A stretch of 64,000 nucleotides of DNA from Variovorax sp. UMC13 (GCF_014170375.1 NZ_LZZW01000013.1:1-64000); one strand, 5' to 3'. Shown: positions 35,453 to 43,869, numbered from the stretch's first letter. Made by a program: numbers and translations. Notes: generated by a model not told the origin, from the sequence alone.

Positions 35453-38002
35453 TCACAGGCGACGGTCACCGAACCCAAGCACCTTCATCGGCTTGGCCAA
35501 ACCTTGAGACGACTTCCCGTATCCTTCCCACGGACCATTTCCTTGATCGAGCCGTGTGTGGATGTTCTGCAAGGTCCAGTGTGCCCCGCTCGAGATTCGG
35601 GACAGTTCCTCCCACCCGATCGGTACAGATACGCCCAGGCCCGGCCGAGCGCGAACCGACCAAGCGCAAGCTGTCGTCGCACCAAAGCCGTTGCGCAGGT
35701 AGTCGATGAAGATCTTGCCGACGCGATTGCGCGGGCCGCTTTTGGCCACGAAGAACCGCGGTAACGTGCGCGCCATGTGCTGCACGATGGCCTGAGAGAA
35801 ATCCTTGACCGTGTCCCACCCGTACTGCCGCTTGAGCGGCACCACCACGTGCAGGCCCTTGCCCCCGCTGGTCTTGCAGAATGAGACAAGACCAAGCTGC
35901 TCGAGAAACACCCTCATGAGTTCTGCAGCCTGTTGCATCGCCGACCATGCCACCCCGTCTCCGGGGTCCAGATCGAAGGTCATGCGGTCAGGCTTGCCGA
36001 TGAGCGTCTTGAGCGCGTTCCACGTGTGGAACTCGATCACATTCATCTGCGCAGCCGAGAGCAGTCCTTGCGCGTTCGCCACCTCGAGCATCTGCGGATG
36101 ACCGGGATAGAGCGCTGGGTCGAGTTGCCGAATGCCCTCCATTTTTCCCTTGTCCAGGTGCTTCTGGAAGAAGAGATCGCCGCCGATACCTTCGGGTGCG
36201 CGGACAAGCGCTACGGGACGCGCCTTGAGGTGCTCCATCATCAGCGGCGCCACCAAGGCGTAGAAGCGCACGACTTCGACCTTCGTCACACCTGTCGATG
36301 GATCGATCACCCGCTCCGGGTTGGATACCTTCAGCTTGCCCGGAAGCGTGTGCGTTGTTGCCTGCTCGAGATCAGCGCCCGTCGGATGAATGGGCTTCTC
36401 GCGCACGATGGCCTTCGCAGGCTTGTCACTGCGCAGCGCGTGGAACACCGCGTGTCGGATGCTCCCAGAGCTGGTCCATTCGGCGAAAGTGACCTCGGCC
36501 AGGAGCTGGGGCTTGACCCAGTGGGTCTGGCGCTCCTTCTCGATGCGTGCCGCAAAGGGCCGCTTGTCGGTCACAAGGGGCTGTAACTTCTCGAGCAGCG
36601 CAGCCAGCGATCGATCGTCGAAGCCCGTGCCCACGTTGCCGGCATAGATCAGTTGCCCCTGGTCGTCGTGAACACCGAGTACGAGCGCGCCGATACCCAC
36701 CCTCGAGCCCTTCGGATCGGTGTAGCCGCAAATGACGAACTCCTGCCGGTGGCTGCACTTGAGCTTGAGCCAATCTCCCGACCGGCGGAACACGTAGCTG
36801 CTGTCCTTGCGCTTGGCGATGATGCCTTCCAAGCCGATCTTGCAGGCCGAGGCCACGATGTCGCGCGGTGGCGCCTCGAAGGTCTCGCTGAAGCGCAGCG
36901 GCGGTTGCGCTCCAGCGAGCAGGGACTGCAGCAGGGCCCGGCGCTCGATCAACGGCACCGCGGTCAGGTCATGGCCGGCGTAGAACGGGATGTCGAACAG
37001 GAAATACACGATATCCTGCGTGCGGGCACTGTCGAACGCGTTCTGCAGCGCCTGGAAATCCGTCGTTCCCCGGTCGTTCAGCACGACGATCTCGCCGTCG
37101 AGCCAACCCGGCCTGAGCTTCATGCGCTCGATCGCCTTGGCCAGATGCGGCATGCGGTCGGTCCAGTCGTGTCCATTGCGCGTGACCAGACGTGCACGTC
37201 CACCCTCAACACGCGTCAAGATCCGATAGCCGTCGAACTTGATCTCGTAGATCCATTCGTCTGGGCGTGGAGGCGGGCCTTCGGCGAGCGTCGCGAGCAA
37301 GGGGGCTAGCTTCTCGGGGAGCGGCGCCTCGACAGCAGCAGCGGGGAGGTCGGAAAGGGTGGCCTTGCGGACTTTGGTTCGCTTCGCACGGACTTCGCGC
37401 GCCTCGTCCGCCCGGGGCGGCGTTGCCCCCGCGGTGGGCCCGGCCGGCATCGCGAGCTGCGCAACGCTGTCCGAGAACTCATCGACGACGCTGAACTCGG
37501 CCGCCGGTCGTTCGAAGGCGTCGTGCTCCTTGATCAGCAGCCAGGTGTTCTGCTTGCTGTCTCTGCTGCGAATGCGGATCAAAGCCCACTTGCCGCGCAT
37601 CTTGTGCCCATGCAGCTCGAACTTGAGGTTGCCGTCCTCGTAGCCCGTGTGCGGATCACCGATGGGCACCCAGACCCCCTTGTCCCAGATGATGACCTTA
37701 CCTGCGCCGTACTGTTTGGCGGGGATCTCACCTTCGAAGCTGTTGTACGAGATCGGGTGGTCTTCGACGTGCACCGCCATGCGCTTGTCATGCGGGTCGT
37801 AGCTGGGACCCTTGGGCACCGCCCAGCTCTTCATCACGCCATCGAGCTCGATGCGGAAGTCGTAGTGCAGCCGGCTCGCCCAGTGCTTCTGGATCACGAA
37901 CTGCAGCGCTTCGGGGCTCTCTGTGCCTCCCTCCGCCGGCTCTGAGGTGATGGAGAAATTGCGCTTGGCCTTGTAGTGGGTGAGCTTGTCGGTGGTGGCC
38001 AT
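35453..38002 (-). CDS. ligD: Multifunctional NHEJ DNA ligase LigD (PE-ligase-polymerase)
   Basis: LigD repairs double-strand breaks with Ku. The 849-residue protein has three domains in the Pseudomonas order. The 3'-phosphoesterase comes first (residues about 20-180; FVIQKHWASRLHYDFRIEL, SWAVPKGPS, HVEDHP). The ATP-dependent ligase follows, with the adenylated lysine in EWIYEIKFDGYRI (about Lys254), LDGEIVVL and EGIIAKRKDS. The C-terminal primase-polymerase (from about residue 560) has FDLDPGDGVAW, SGGKGLHVVVPL and IDYLRNGFGATTA. The ATG at 38002 begins a family-typical MATTDKLTHYKAKRNF; the frame stays open upstream but overlaps the exonuclease gene. ku and an exonuclease III gene lie immediately upstream on the same strand. 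Confidence 0.93.
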   Translation of the reverse strand: MATTDKLTHYKAKRNFSITSEPAEGGTESPEALQFVIQKHWASRLHYDFRIELDGVMKSWAVPKGPSYDPHDKRMAVHVEDHPISYNSFEGEIPAKQYGAGKVIIWDKGVWVPIGDPHTGYEDGNLKFELHGHKMRGKWALIRIRSRDSKQNTWLLIKEHDAFERPAAEFSVVDEFSDSVAQLAMPAGPTAGATPPRADEAREVRAKRTKVRKATLSDLPAAAVEAPLPEKLAPLLATLAEGPPPRPDEWIYEIKFDGYRILTRVEGGRARLVTRNGHDWTDRMPHLAKAIERMKLRPGWLDGEIVVLNDRGTTDFQALQNAFDSARTQDIVYFLFDIPFYAGHDLTAVPLIERRALLQSLLAGAQPPLRFSETFEAPPRDIVASACKIGLEGIIAKRKDSSYVFRRSGDWLKLKCSHRQEFVICGYTDPKGSRVGIGALVLGVHDDQGQLIYAGNVGTGFDDRSLAALLEKLQPLVTDKRPFAARIEKERQTHWVKPQLLAEVTFAEWTSSGSIRHAVFHALRSDKPAKAIVREKPIHPTGADLEQATTHTLPGKLKVSNPERVIDPSTGVTKVEVVRFYALVAPLMMEHLKARPVALVRAPEGIGGDLFFQKHLDKGKMEGIRQLDPALYPGHPQMLEVANAQGLLSAAQMNVIEFHTWNALKTLIGKPDRMTFDLDPGDGVAWSAMQQAAELMRVFLEQLGLVSFCKTSGGKGLHVVVPLKRQYGWDTVKDFSQAIVQHMARTLPRFFVAKSGPRNRVGKIFIDYLRNGFGATTACAWSVRARPGLGVSVPIGWEELSRISSGAHWTLQNIHTRLDQGNGPWEGYGKSSQGLAKPMKVLGFGDRRL

Positions 38003-38022
38003 GAGCGCCTCGTGAGGGATCT

Positions 38023-38796
38023 TCAATCGGCGAGTTCGACCCATGCCGGCGCATGGTCGCTCGAGCCTTCCATGCCGCGCACGGCCTTGTCGACGCCCGC
38101 GGCGATCACACGCGGGCGCACGGACGAGCTCACGAGGAGGTGGTCGATTCGCATGCCTGCGTCCCGCGCCCAGCGGTTGCGCAGATAACTCCAGAAGGTG
38201 TACGGCACCTGCTTCGGGTGCAGTTCGCGGATCACGTCGCTCCAGCCCTGCTTGAGCAGCTTGCGGTACGCGGCCCGTGCGAGCGGGTGGAGGAGCGCGT
38301 TGTCCTTCCACGATGCCGTCGAGTAGATGTCCTCATCGGTCGGCACCACGTTGTAGTCGCCTGCGAGCACGACCGGGTGGCCGGTCTTCATCAGCGATGC
38401 CGCGTGGCGGTGAAGGCGCGTGAACCAGGCCAACTTGTAGTCGAACTTCGGCCCGGGCTGTGGATTGCCGTTGGGAAGGTAGAGGCAGCCGATCACAATA
38501 CCCCCGACGGCTGCTTCCAGGTAGCGCGCCTGCTTGTCCGCCGCATCACCGGGCAGGCCCCGCCGGATCTCCAGCGGCTCGGTGCCGCGCGCCAGGATGG
38601 CAACGCCGTTCCAGGTCTTCTGCCCATGCACGAGCGATGCGTAGCCCGAGGCGAGCAGCTCCGCGCGCGGGAACGTCGCGTCGGTCGCCTTCAGCTCCTG
38701 CAGGCACACGACATCCGGGCGCGTGACGTCGAGCCAGGCAAGCAGCTGCGGCAGCCTGCTTACGACGTTGTTCACGTTGAAGGTGGCGATGCGCAT
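38023..38796 (-). CDS. Exonuclease III-family AP endonuclease
   Basis: A 257-residue Mg2+-dependent nuclease of the Xth/ExoA family, acting on abasic sites and 3' ends. Catalytic motifs: MRIATFNVNNV, LQELKA (metal glutamate), AGDYNVVPTDEDIY, RIDHLLVS and the final SSDHAPAWVEL with the catalytic D-H. It sits between ku (12 bp upstream) and ligD (20 bp downstream), so it is transcribed with the NHEJ genes and probably cleans ends or handles abasic damage in stationary cells. A separate housekeeping xth is expected elsewhere. Confidence 0.92.
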   Translation of the reverse strand: MRIATFNVNNVVSRLPQLLAWLDVTRPDVVCLQELKATDATFPRAELLASGYASLVHGQKTWNGVAILARGTEPLEIRRGLPGDAADKQARYLEAAVGGIVIGCLYLPNGNPQPGPKFDYKLAWFTRLHRHAASLMKTGHPVVLAGDYNVVPTDEDIYSTASWKDNALLHPLARAAYRKLLKQGWSDVIRELHPKQVPYTFWSYLRNRWARDAGMRIDHLLVSSSVRPRVIAAGVDKAVRGMEGSSDHAPAWVELAD

Positions 38797-38808
38797 TGCA
38801 GCGGCGAA

Positions 38809-39729
38809 TCAGGCTGCCTTGCGTTCCTTCGGGGCAGCGGTCTTCTTGGCAGGCGCCTTGGTCTTCGCCGAGGCCTTCTTTGCTGCAGGCTTCCCCGCAG
38901 CTGCACTGCTGCCAGAAGCCTTCTTGGCGCCCCCCTTGAGGCTCCGTGCCAGCAACTCCGTCAGATCGATCACCTCTGCTCCTTGGCTGAGTGCCTCTTC
39001 CTCGGGCTGGATGACGGTCTCTGTCTTGCCAGCCTTCACCTTCTTGTCGACCAGCTTCATCACTGCATGCTTGAACTCGTCCTTGAAGTCCTCAGGCTCC
39101 CATTTGCCGCTCATTTCTTCGACCAGTTGTGTGGCCATCTTCATCTCTGCCGGGGCGATCTTCGGCGCCTTGGCGCCTGCGGCCGGAAGATCCAGGCCTT
39201 CCGCGGCCTTGACCTCGTCCCCCCAGCGCATCAGGTTCAACACAAGCACCGGGCCTGACGGCACCAGGGCAGCCAGGTGCTGCTTCGTCGCGATCACCAC
39301 CTTGGCCACGCCGACCTTGCCCGTCTTGACCAGCGTGTCGCGCAGCAACGCGTAGACCTTGTGCCCTTTGTTGATCGGCGCGACGTAGTAGGGGCGCTCC
39401 AGGTACAGAAAAGGGATCTCGGAGGCGTCGACGAACATCTGGATCTCGATCGTCTGCGTGGTCCGTGGGAACGCGGTCTCGATCTCTTCGGGCGAGATGA
39501 TCACGTAGTGACCATCCTCGTACTCGAACCCCTTGACGATGTTCTCCTTGTCGATTTCTTTGCCGGTCTTCTTGTTGACCCGCTTGTAGCCCACCGGGTC
39601 CATGCTGCGCTTGTCGAGCCAGTCGAAGTCGATGCCCTGCTCGGTACTGGCCGTATGCAGGCCTACGGGGATGTGGACGAGGCCAAACGTGATGGCGCCC
39701 TTCCAGAGGGTTCGGCTACCGGTGGCCAT
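38809..39729 (-). CDS. ku: NHEJ DNA end-binding protein Ku
   Basis: Bacterial Ku is a homodimeric ring that threads onto DNA ends and recruits LigD. The 306-residue protein shows the family blocks: LWKGAITFGLVHIPVGLHTA, RVNKKTGKEIDKENIVKGFEYEDGHYVIISPEE, FYLERPYYVAPINKGHKVYALLRDTL and AEMKMATQLVEEMSGKWEPEDFKDEFKHAVMKLVDKK. After residue about 260 the tail is Lys/Ala-rich (KKASAKTKAPAKKTAAPKE), the extension that in some Kus binds DNA and slides inward. First gene of the ku - exonuclease - ligD operon. Confidence 0.96.
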   Translation of the reverse strand: MATGSRTLWKGAITFGLVHIPVGLHTASTEQGIDFDWLDKRSMDPVGYKRVNKKTGKEIDKENIVKGFEYEDGHYVIISPEEIETAFPRTTQTIEIQMFVDASEIPFLYLERPYYVAPINKGHKVYALLRDTLVKTGKVGVAKVVIATKQHLAALVPSGPVLVLNLMRWGDEVKAAEGLDLPAAGAKAPKIAPAEMKMATQLVEEMSGKWEPEDFKDEFKHAVMKLVDKKVKAGKTETVIQPEEEALSQGAEVIDLTELLARSLKGGAKKASGSSAAAGKPAAKKASAKTKAPAKKTAAPKERKAA

Positions 39730-40046
39730 TGGTGCGCCCTTGGGAGGTTGTGCGTTGATCGGTTCGCCGCACAGCTGACAAGCGTGCAGAAGGACTCGAA
39801 GGGGAAATACGTCGCATGGCGCCTCCTGTGTGGGGAGGACGAGGGTCGCTGCGCATCGGTGAATGCGATGACAGACGGTGACGCGTCAGCTCGCGGGAAT
39901 TTGCGACGGCGAGGTCCTGCCCCTCACCTTCAGAGCTTGAAACGTGTACTGCTGCCTAGGCCGGAGGAGATGCAAAAAGCCGAGGCTTTCCTACATGCGA
40001 CCCCTGGCATCGGCCTCACAACGTCTGATCGCAAACAGGAGACGCC
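39730..40046. other. Gap without a convincing gene
   Basis: 317 bp between the divergent ku operon (minus) and the small-protein run (plus). It must hold both promoters, but no clear -35/-10 pair, no LexA-type CTG-N10-CAG box and no long inverted repeat was found. Confidence 0.4.
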
Positions 40047-40265
40047 ATGAGCAAAACCACCGATCAAGGGCGGAGAGTCGATAACCCCGCCGCCGTCACC
40101 GGCGACACGCCTGTCCGCCCCGAAAAAGATGAACAAGCCCTTAAGGAGGAAATGCGCAAGGCGGAGAGCGGCTCGGACGCCAAACTTCGCAGGGCCGAAC
40201 AAGATGCAGCAGAGAACGTTCGAACGGTCCAACCCGACCACCGCCAGAACGACGCCGGCCAGTAG
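40047..40265 (+). CDS. Small hydrophilic hypothetical protein
   Basis: A 72-residue highly charged protein (PVRPEKDEQALKEEMRKAES, DAKLRRAEQDAAENVRTVQ) predicted to be disordered or helical; no cysteine or membrane segment. CAGGAGACGCC before the ATG is a good ribosome site. It starts a run of three small genes (this one, then two single-helix membrane proteins) with gaps of 42 and 10 bp. Function unknown. Confidence 0.65.
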   Translation: MSKTTDQGRRVDNPAAVTGDTPVRPEKDEQALKEEMRKAESGSDAKLRRAEQDAAENVRTVQPDHRQNDAGQ

Positions 40266-40307
40266 ATGAGCATTCTGCGCATCTCTCACCGCCTGAAGGG
40301 GATCAAC

Positions 40308-40514
40308 ATGGGCAAAGGCATACGACAACAGGTCGGGGACCGGAAAGACAACAATCGGATCTTCGCCTGGGGCATCGTAGTCGTCATCCTTTTGGTGGTT
40401 GCGGCCGTGGTGATCAATGCGTTCTTCTGGCGCTCCGATCCGACGCCTGCCATTGCTGACACGGTGATTCAGCGTACCAACCCCGGTCCGGTGGACAACC
40501 AGGCGCCTAAGTGA
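40308..40514 (+). CDS. Small single-pass membrane protein
   Basis: A 68-residue protein with a charged N-terminus (MGKGIRQQVGDRKDNNR) and one strong transmembrane helix (FAWGIVVVILLVVAAVVINAFFW), then a short Pro-rich tail. The ATG at 40308 follows AAGGGG at a good distance and is preferred over an in-frame ATG at 40266 that abuts the previous stop. No family recognised. Confidence 0.65.
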   Translation: MGKGIRQQVGDRKDNNRIFAWGIVVVILLVVAAVVINAFFWRSDPTPAIADTVIQRTNPGPVDNQAPK

Positions 40515-40524
40515 CTTTCGACCT

Positions 40525-40701
40525 ATGGAACAACGAAAGAACCGTCGCGTCGGTGGTCGGCCATTTCGGTGGATGCTGATCTTTTTGGTCGGGCTTGTGC
40601 TTGCAATCCTCGCCGTAGTTACGGTGTTTCACTTGGAACCTGAGCACTTTGGCGACCCGCCCGCGGCTCCGAAGCCGCCCATGCACAACGCTCCGAACTA
40701 G
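40525..40701 (+). CDS. Small single-pass membrane protein
   Basis: A 58-residue frame starting ATG at 40525, ten bases after the previous stop. It has a basic start (MEQRKNRRVGGRPFRW), one transmembrane helix (MLIFLVGLVLAILAVVTVF) and a Pro-rich tail. The layout copies the preceding gene (charged, helix, proline tail), suggesting a tandem pair that may interact in the membrane. Ribosome site weak; continuity with the gene in front suggests coupling. Confidence 0.55.
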   Translation: MEQRKNRRVGGRPFRWMLIFLVGLVLAILAVVTVFHLEPEHFGDPPAAPKPPMHNAPN

Positions 40702-40982
40702 CTTTTCAAAACCCTCCGGTCACTTACGGCGGGGTATCGCGTCACCAGCGGCCCGCGGATTGACGCTACCAACCAGAACCGAAGCGGTGTCCGGCGCGGC
40801 CGGCGACAACGTCTCGGCGGTTGGCGCTCTTGCGGCCAGGTTTCACCGATACCACCGAGGCCGCGATGGGCAACGGCGCTAAGGTGGTGGCCACCGGCGA
40901 GGTCGCGCTGGGCAGCCTTATCCACACGGGCGCCACCTCGCTGGCCGCCGCAGCTTCACTGGGCGGCAAGGTCGATGTGACT
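40702..40982. other. Unidentified GC-rich stretch before the dnaE2 remnant
   Basis: About 280 bp with open Ala/Gly-rich frames on both strands (for example GAKVVATGEVALG on the plus strand) that resemble decayed coding DNA, but no family can be named and no start or ribosome site is convincing. Confidence 0.35.
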
Positions 40983-41371
40983 TCCTCACCGTCGAAGCCA
41001 TGGTGCGTCGTGCGGTCCGTAGGCATCCTGTGCCAGGGCCGCGGTCGGCGGTCAACTGCGCCGTCAGCTATTGTCTCTGAGTGACTAAGGTGTACCCGGC
41101 GAGCATGAACGTGCTGTTTGAGTCTTTCATCCGTGTGGAGCGCCTCGAGCCGTCCGACATCGACTTCGAGAATCAGCGGCGCGAAGAGGTCATGCATGGG
41201 CGGCACCGTGCGGCCATCACTGAAGTGGTGACCTCCTGCCGTACCAAGCCGCCCTGCGCGAAGTGGGCAAGGCCTTGGGGCTTCCCGATCGAACTCGTGG
41301 ACCGGTTGTCGAGCACCGCCTACGGGATCGGCGGGCAGTGGATCTGCGGTGCCTGCCTCCGGGACATTGTT
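40983..41371 (+). pseudogene. Decayed internal fragment of dnaE2 (imuC)
   Basis: About 390 bp match the intact dnaE2 between bases about 48363 and 48770. Recognisable peptides are GILCQGRG, MNVLFESFIRVERLEPSDIDFENQRREEV, GFPIELVDRLSS and GIGGQWICGACL against GILCQGRG, MNVLFERFISVERREP, PDIDIDF, GFPIELVDRLSSAAYGI and GQWICDACL. One DI of the catalytic PDIDIDF and the six residues YIYNKY are deleted, a stop interrupts SVSE, and frames shift before and after. Neither the PHP domain nor the C-terminal half is present. It cannot make a polymerase. Confidence 0.85.
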
Positions 41372-41454
41372 AGAGGGCCTAAAGGTCTCGAGCAGGGACT
41401 TCCGGTGCGCCTCCGGCGGCCGAATTCTTTGCTTCCTAGGGTCTGCCTGAGCAC

Positions 41455-41670
41455 TCAGACTCGCATTGACGGCGCCTGCTCCTCGAGCGTGCGGCGCAGA
41501 TCAAGCAACGCGCTCTCCGCCGTGTCGAGCATCAAAGTTACGTCGTCTGGGTTCAATTCAGGATGGTCGGGTGTCCCGTGGAGGAAGTGGTCGAGCTTCT
41601 CGCAGGCGGCCATCCACTCCAGGGCGGCAACACGTTGATCGGGCGACAGTTTCGGGTTCTTTGCTGGCAT
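41455..41670 (-). CDS. Small helical protein, member of a three-copy local family
   Basis: A 71-residue protein, MPAKNPKLSPDQRVAALEWMAACEKLDHFLHG, then a PDHPELNPDDVTLMLDTAESALLDLRRTLEEQ tail. It is clearly paralogous to the products at 43624-43869 and 46531-46770 (shared pattern P-x-L-x2-[DE]Q-x3-AxxW-x3-[CS]EKL-x-[HN]FL-x4-[GD][HY]P-x-L-x-[PT]-x-[ED] and a final [LF]xLR[RQ]TxE). No known domain. It lies right after a dead dnaE2 fragment; the 79-residue paralog lies just upstream of the intact dnaE2. Confidence 0.7.
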   Translation of the reverse strand: MPAKNPKLSPDQRVAALEWMAACEKLDHFLHGTPDHPELNPDDVTLMLDTAESALLDLRRTLEEQAPSMRV

Positions 41671-41706
41671 GTGGCCCTTGTCGCAAGCCTTTGGCGAGGG
41701 GTGAAT

Positions 41707-42210
41707 CTAGCGCCGCTTAATAGCTTGCGTCGGATCAGGTTGCGTGTCCGCAGCCGGTGCGGTGTGATCGGCTGGGTAGCGGAGCTGGTTGCCCACTCGG
41801 CTGGGGTATTTCAGCGCGTCCATTGAACCCGCGCGCCCTGTGAAAGGGTGCATCTCGGTCCCAGTGTACGTTTCTCTGCGCAGAGGTGGTCTCGGGCCAG
41901 TCGTAGGACCGGGAGCGGAGTCGCTTGGCCGGTCATGACTTTGCAGTGCCTCGCGACCCTTTGACGTGATCGTATACAGGTGGTTCGGAGTGCCATCTTT
42001 ACGTGGGCTGGCAACTTCCCGAACGTAGCCGTCGGCGCGCAATGCCGCTAGATCTGCAGAAGCCGATCGACCCAGGCTCTGGCCGATGGCTATGCCGTGT
42101 GAAAGATCCATGCGGGCAACGGCGCGCAAAGCGGCGAGGTGGTCGGGGGAAAGGGAGGCGAAGGGTGGTGCAGTCATTTCACATTCTGCATCCCGCCGTA
42201 CACGGGTCAC
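41707..42210 (-). CDS. Winged-helix-like hypothetical protein
   Basis: A 167-residue protein. Residues about 18-90 (LSPDHLAALRAVARMDLSHGIAIGQSL, DLAALRADGYVREVASPRKDGTPNHLYTITSKGREALQ) look like a winged helix of the MarR/PadR type: helix, recognition helix, and a wing ending in an ITSKG turn. The C-terminal 75 residues are Pro-rich and disordered, ending with GSMDALKYPSRVGNQLRYP. It could be a small regulator of neighbouring genes. The start may instead be the ATG at 42177, which would drop 11 residues. Confidence 0.6.
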   Translation of the reverse strand: MTRVRRDAECEMTAPPFASLSPDHLAALRAVARMDLSHGIAIGQSLGRSASADLAALRADGYVREVASPRKDGTPNHLYTITSKGREALQSHDRPSDSAPGPTTGPRPPLRRETYTGTEMHPFTGRAGSMDALKYPSRVGNQLRYPADHTAPAADTQPDPTQAIKRR

Positions 42211-42232
42211 TCGGTGATTTGGTGGGACCGCC

Positions 42233-42297
42233 GAGCAGGCCCATGGACCGATGCGCCTTGCGCCGGCTGAGGTGTTCGATGCCGGACCGAACAGCCA
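42233..42297 (+). pseudogene. 3'-end remnant of an SRAP/YedK gene
   Basis: Read on the plus strand, EQAHGPMRLAPAEVFDAGP matches EQARALMRLAPAEGFDADP at the end of the intact SRAP protein (52014-52742). The 65-bp DNA match sits where the intact copy's 3' end stands relative to the small membrane gene and the YegP-like gene that follow, so it looks like a deleted SRAP copy. Confidence 0.65.
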
Positions 42298-42388
42298 GAG
42301 CAGCCGATCCTGGTGTAGAGGGACGTCTCGGCATGCCTGGGCCAGTCGCCGAACCCGGCCGCCCGAACGAGGAGTGCGGCCGAAACGT

Positions 42389-42517
42389 TCAGCCTACGAA
42401 GGCAAAGCTGAGAAGCAAGGTGAGTGCGATCACTGCGACAAAGACCGCGAGTTCCTTTGCGGCGGCTCCCGGCGCCTCTTCGCCAAATCGTCTTCTTTCT
42501 CGCGTCCGAAGCTTCAT
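42389..42517 (-). CDS. 42-residue single-helix membrane protein, copy 1 of a local family
   Basis: A 42-residue product: basic N-terminus (MKLRTRERRRFGEE), the shared block APGAAAKELAVF, and one hydrophobic helix ending LTLLLSFAFVG. Paralogs lie at 53361-53489 and 55569-55718. AAAAAGGTTTCAC before the ATG is a usable ribosome site and is kept in copy 2 (AAAAAAGGTCTCGC). It is divergent from the YegP-like gene at 42702 with a hairpin between them, a layout also kept in copy 2. No known family; it could be a regulatory membrane peptide. Confidence 0.7.
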   Translation of the reverse strand: MKLRTRERRRFGEEAPGAAAKELAVFVAVIALTLLLSFAFVG

Positions 42518-42572
42518 GTGAAACCTTTTTGCTTAACATGTTGCAATGCTAGGTAGCCTCTTTAGAACCGTC

Positions 42573-42590
42573 CTCCCATGTTCATGGGAG
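42573..42590. promoter_or_regulatory. Conserved hairpin between small membrane gene and YegP-like gene
   Basis: CTCCCATG (42573-42580) and CATGGGAG (42583-42590) form a perfect 8-bp stem around TT. The same element occurs at 53543-53562 with a single C-to-T change that becomes a G-U pair in RNA. It lies 56 bp from the minus-strand start and 112 bp from the plus-strand start. Confidence 0.6.
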
Positions 42591-42701
42591 CCGGCTCGGT
42601 GTCAGGGGCCCTGACGGCAACCTATGATTCGCAGACGTCTTCGGGGTGTGTTGCGCAGGGTGTTGCGCCTTCGCGCGACCCCACGAACAGGAGAATCCGC
42701 C

Positions 42702-42917
42702 GTGAGATTTGTCGTCATTCCTGAGGCGAAGAACCGCTGGGTCTGGGAGCTCCGGAGCGCGCAGGATTTCCTTGTGCTGAGAAGCCCCGCAAGTTTCACC
42801 GCAAAGTCCCTGGCCCTGGCCCAAATCGAAGCACTCAGGCGAGCTGTCAACATTGCTGGGGTCTACGACCTCCTAGGCGCCCGACTGGATCATCCAAACA
42901 ATCGATTCTCGTCCTAA
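42702..42917 (+). CDS. YegP/DUF1508-like small protein
   Basis: A 71-residue protein starting at GTG after AGGAGA (42689-42694). The pattern RFVVIPEAKNRWVWELRSAQDFLVLRSPASF, AxAQIEALRRAV and AGVYDLLG resembles the DUF1508/YegP fold: a beta hairpin with W-x-W, then a strand and a helix with a final V-[FY]D. The closest relative is at 53671-53886 (same length, about three quarters identical). More distant members are at 54013, 44885, 44593 and 44441. DUF1508 proteins have no established biochemical role. A longer in-frame start at 42624 adds MIRRRLRGVLRR; this is not kept in frame in the other copy, so the GTG is preferred. Confidence 0.75.
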   Translation: MRFVVIPEAKNRWVWELRSAQDFLVLRSPASFTAKSLALAQIEALRRAVNIAGVYDLLGARLDHPNNRFSS

Positions 42918-42960
42918 CAAGCGCTGCGATGAATCAACGGGTGCAATATCGGCCAACGGC

Positions 42961-43614
42961 CTAGCTCGAGGGCAGCCGCAGCCCTGGTGATCTTGGTGTC
43001 CTGAGCTTGTAGACGTTTTTGAACTGGAGAAGAGCCGCCGCGTTGCGCTCCGCGGTCTGCGAGGCGACAAGGTCGCTCGGTACGACGACATCCAAGTCCC
43101 GCATGCGTGCCTCGGCCACGCTGGTCATGATGCACTGGTCGCTCGCGACGCCGGCCATGCACACCGTGCGCACTTGAAGATGCGCCAGCAGCAGCGACAG
43201 CGGCGTCGCATGGAAGGCCGAGTGCTTCGGCTTTAGAACGAAATAGTCATCATCCTGAGGCCGAATCGCCGAGGTGATGTCGGCCGCCTCCCCGCCGCAC
43301 TCGAGCGACCACGCGACCAGAGCGTTGAAGTCGGATCTCCAGCGCCCGAGGTTGTCATTCGCATAGATCACCGGCACGCCCGCGCGCCGGCAGCGGTCGC
43401 TGAACGCCGCGATGGCCGGTGCGATCGCAGCAGCCTCGGGCAGCAGCTTCTGAGCGTCTTGAAAGTCCCAGCAACTGATCATATCTACGACCAGCAAGGC
43501 CATTCCGCCAGCGGCGCGCTCTGGCGCGATCGACCTGCTGCGCGGCTTGGCTGCGTGCTCCCGCCCAACCAGTCCTCGTGTCGGCGAGGAGTACAAGCCT
43601 GCGTTTCGAGACAT
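42961..43614 (-). CDS. Isochorismatase-family cysteine hydrolase
   Basis: A 217-residue hydrolase of the isochorismatase/nicotinamidase fold. Catalytic triad candidates: Asp in ALLVVDMISCWD, Lys in DDDYFVLKPKHSAFHATPL, and Cys in VRTVCMAGVASDQCIMTSVAEARMRDLDV, which has the family VASDQCIMTS motif. The N-terminal 35 residues are extra and basic, so the true start may be the ATG at about 43503 in front of ALLVVDM. It lies between the YegP-like gene and a small-family gene and is one of the few enzyme genes in this stretch. Substrate unknown. Confidence 0.85.
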   Translation of the reverse strand: MSRNAGLYSSPTRGLVGREHAAKPRSRSIAPERAAGGMALLVVDMISCWDFQDAQKLLPEAAAIAPAIAAFSDRCRRAGVPVIYANDNLGRWRSDFNALVAWSLECGGEAADITSAIRPQDDDYFVLKPKHSAFHATPLSLLLAHLQVRTVCMAGVASDQCIMTSVAEARMRDLDVVVPSDLVASQTAERNAAALLQFKNVYKLRTPRSPGLRLPSS

Positions 43615-43623
43615 CCTGGGGTG

Positions 43624-43869
43624 TCAATCTGTTGCTGCGGAAGGGTGCATCGAGCTTGCACGTTGACGGGGTGGCATCAATTCGAACGTTTGCCTTAGAT
43701 GAAGCAAGGCTGCCTCCACGTCCTCGAAGAGCAGGGGGATCTCGTGAGGTGTCAAAGCAGGATGCCCTGGAGCCCCGCGGAGAAAGTTCGAGAGCTTCTC
43801 GGAATGCGCCTCCCATTCGACGGCGGCAATCCGTTGGTCGACGGTCAGTCTTTTGTTGCTGGATGGCAT
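43624..43869 (-). CDS. Small helical protein, member of the three-copy local family
   Basis: An 81-residue product: MPSSNKRLTVDQRIAAVEWEAHSEKLSNFLRGAPGHP, then a helical segment ending AALLHLRQTFE and a variable tail. It is paralogous to the genes at 41455 and 46531. AGGAGAGGA lies 8-10 bases before the ATG, a strong ribosome site. It is 9 bp upstream of the isochorismatase gene on the same strand, so the two may be co-transcribed. Function unknown. Confidence 0.75.
   Translation of the reverse strand: MPSSNKRLTVDQRIAAVEWEAHSEKLSNFLRGAPGHPALTPHEIPLLFEDVEAALLHLRQTFELMPPRQRASSMHPSAATD

Noticed and set aside
40760..40980. Ala/Gly-rich frame resembling a protein domain (KVVATGEVALG)
   Set aside because: Composition alone explains it; no start, no conserved neighbour and no family.
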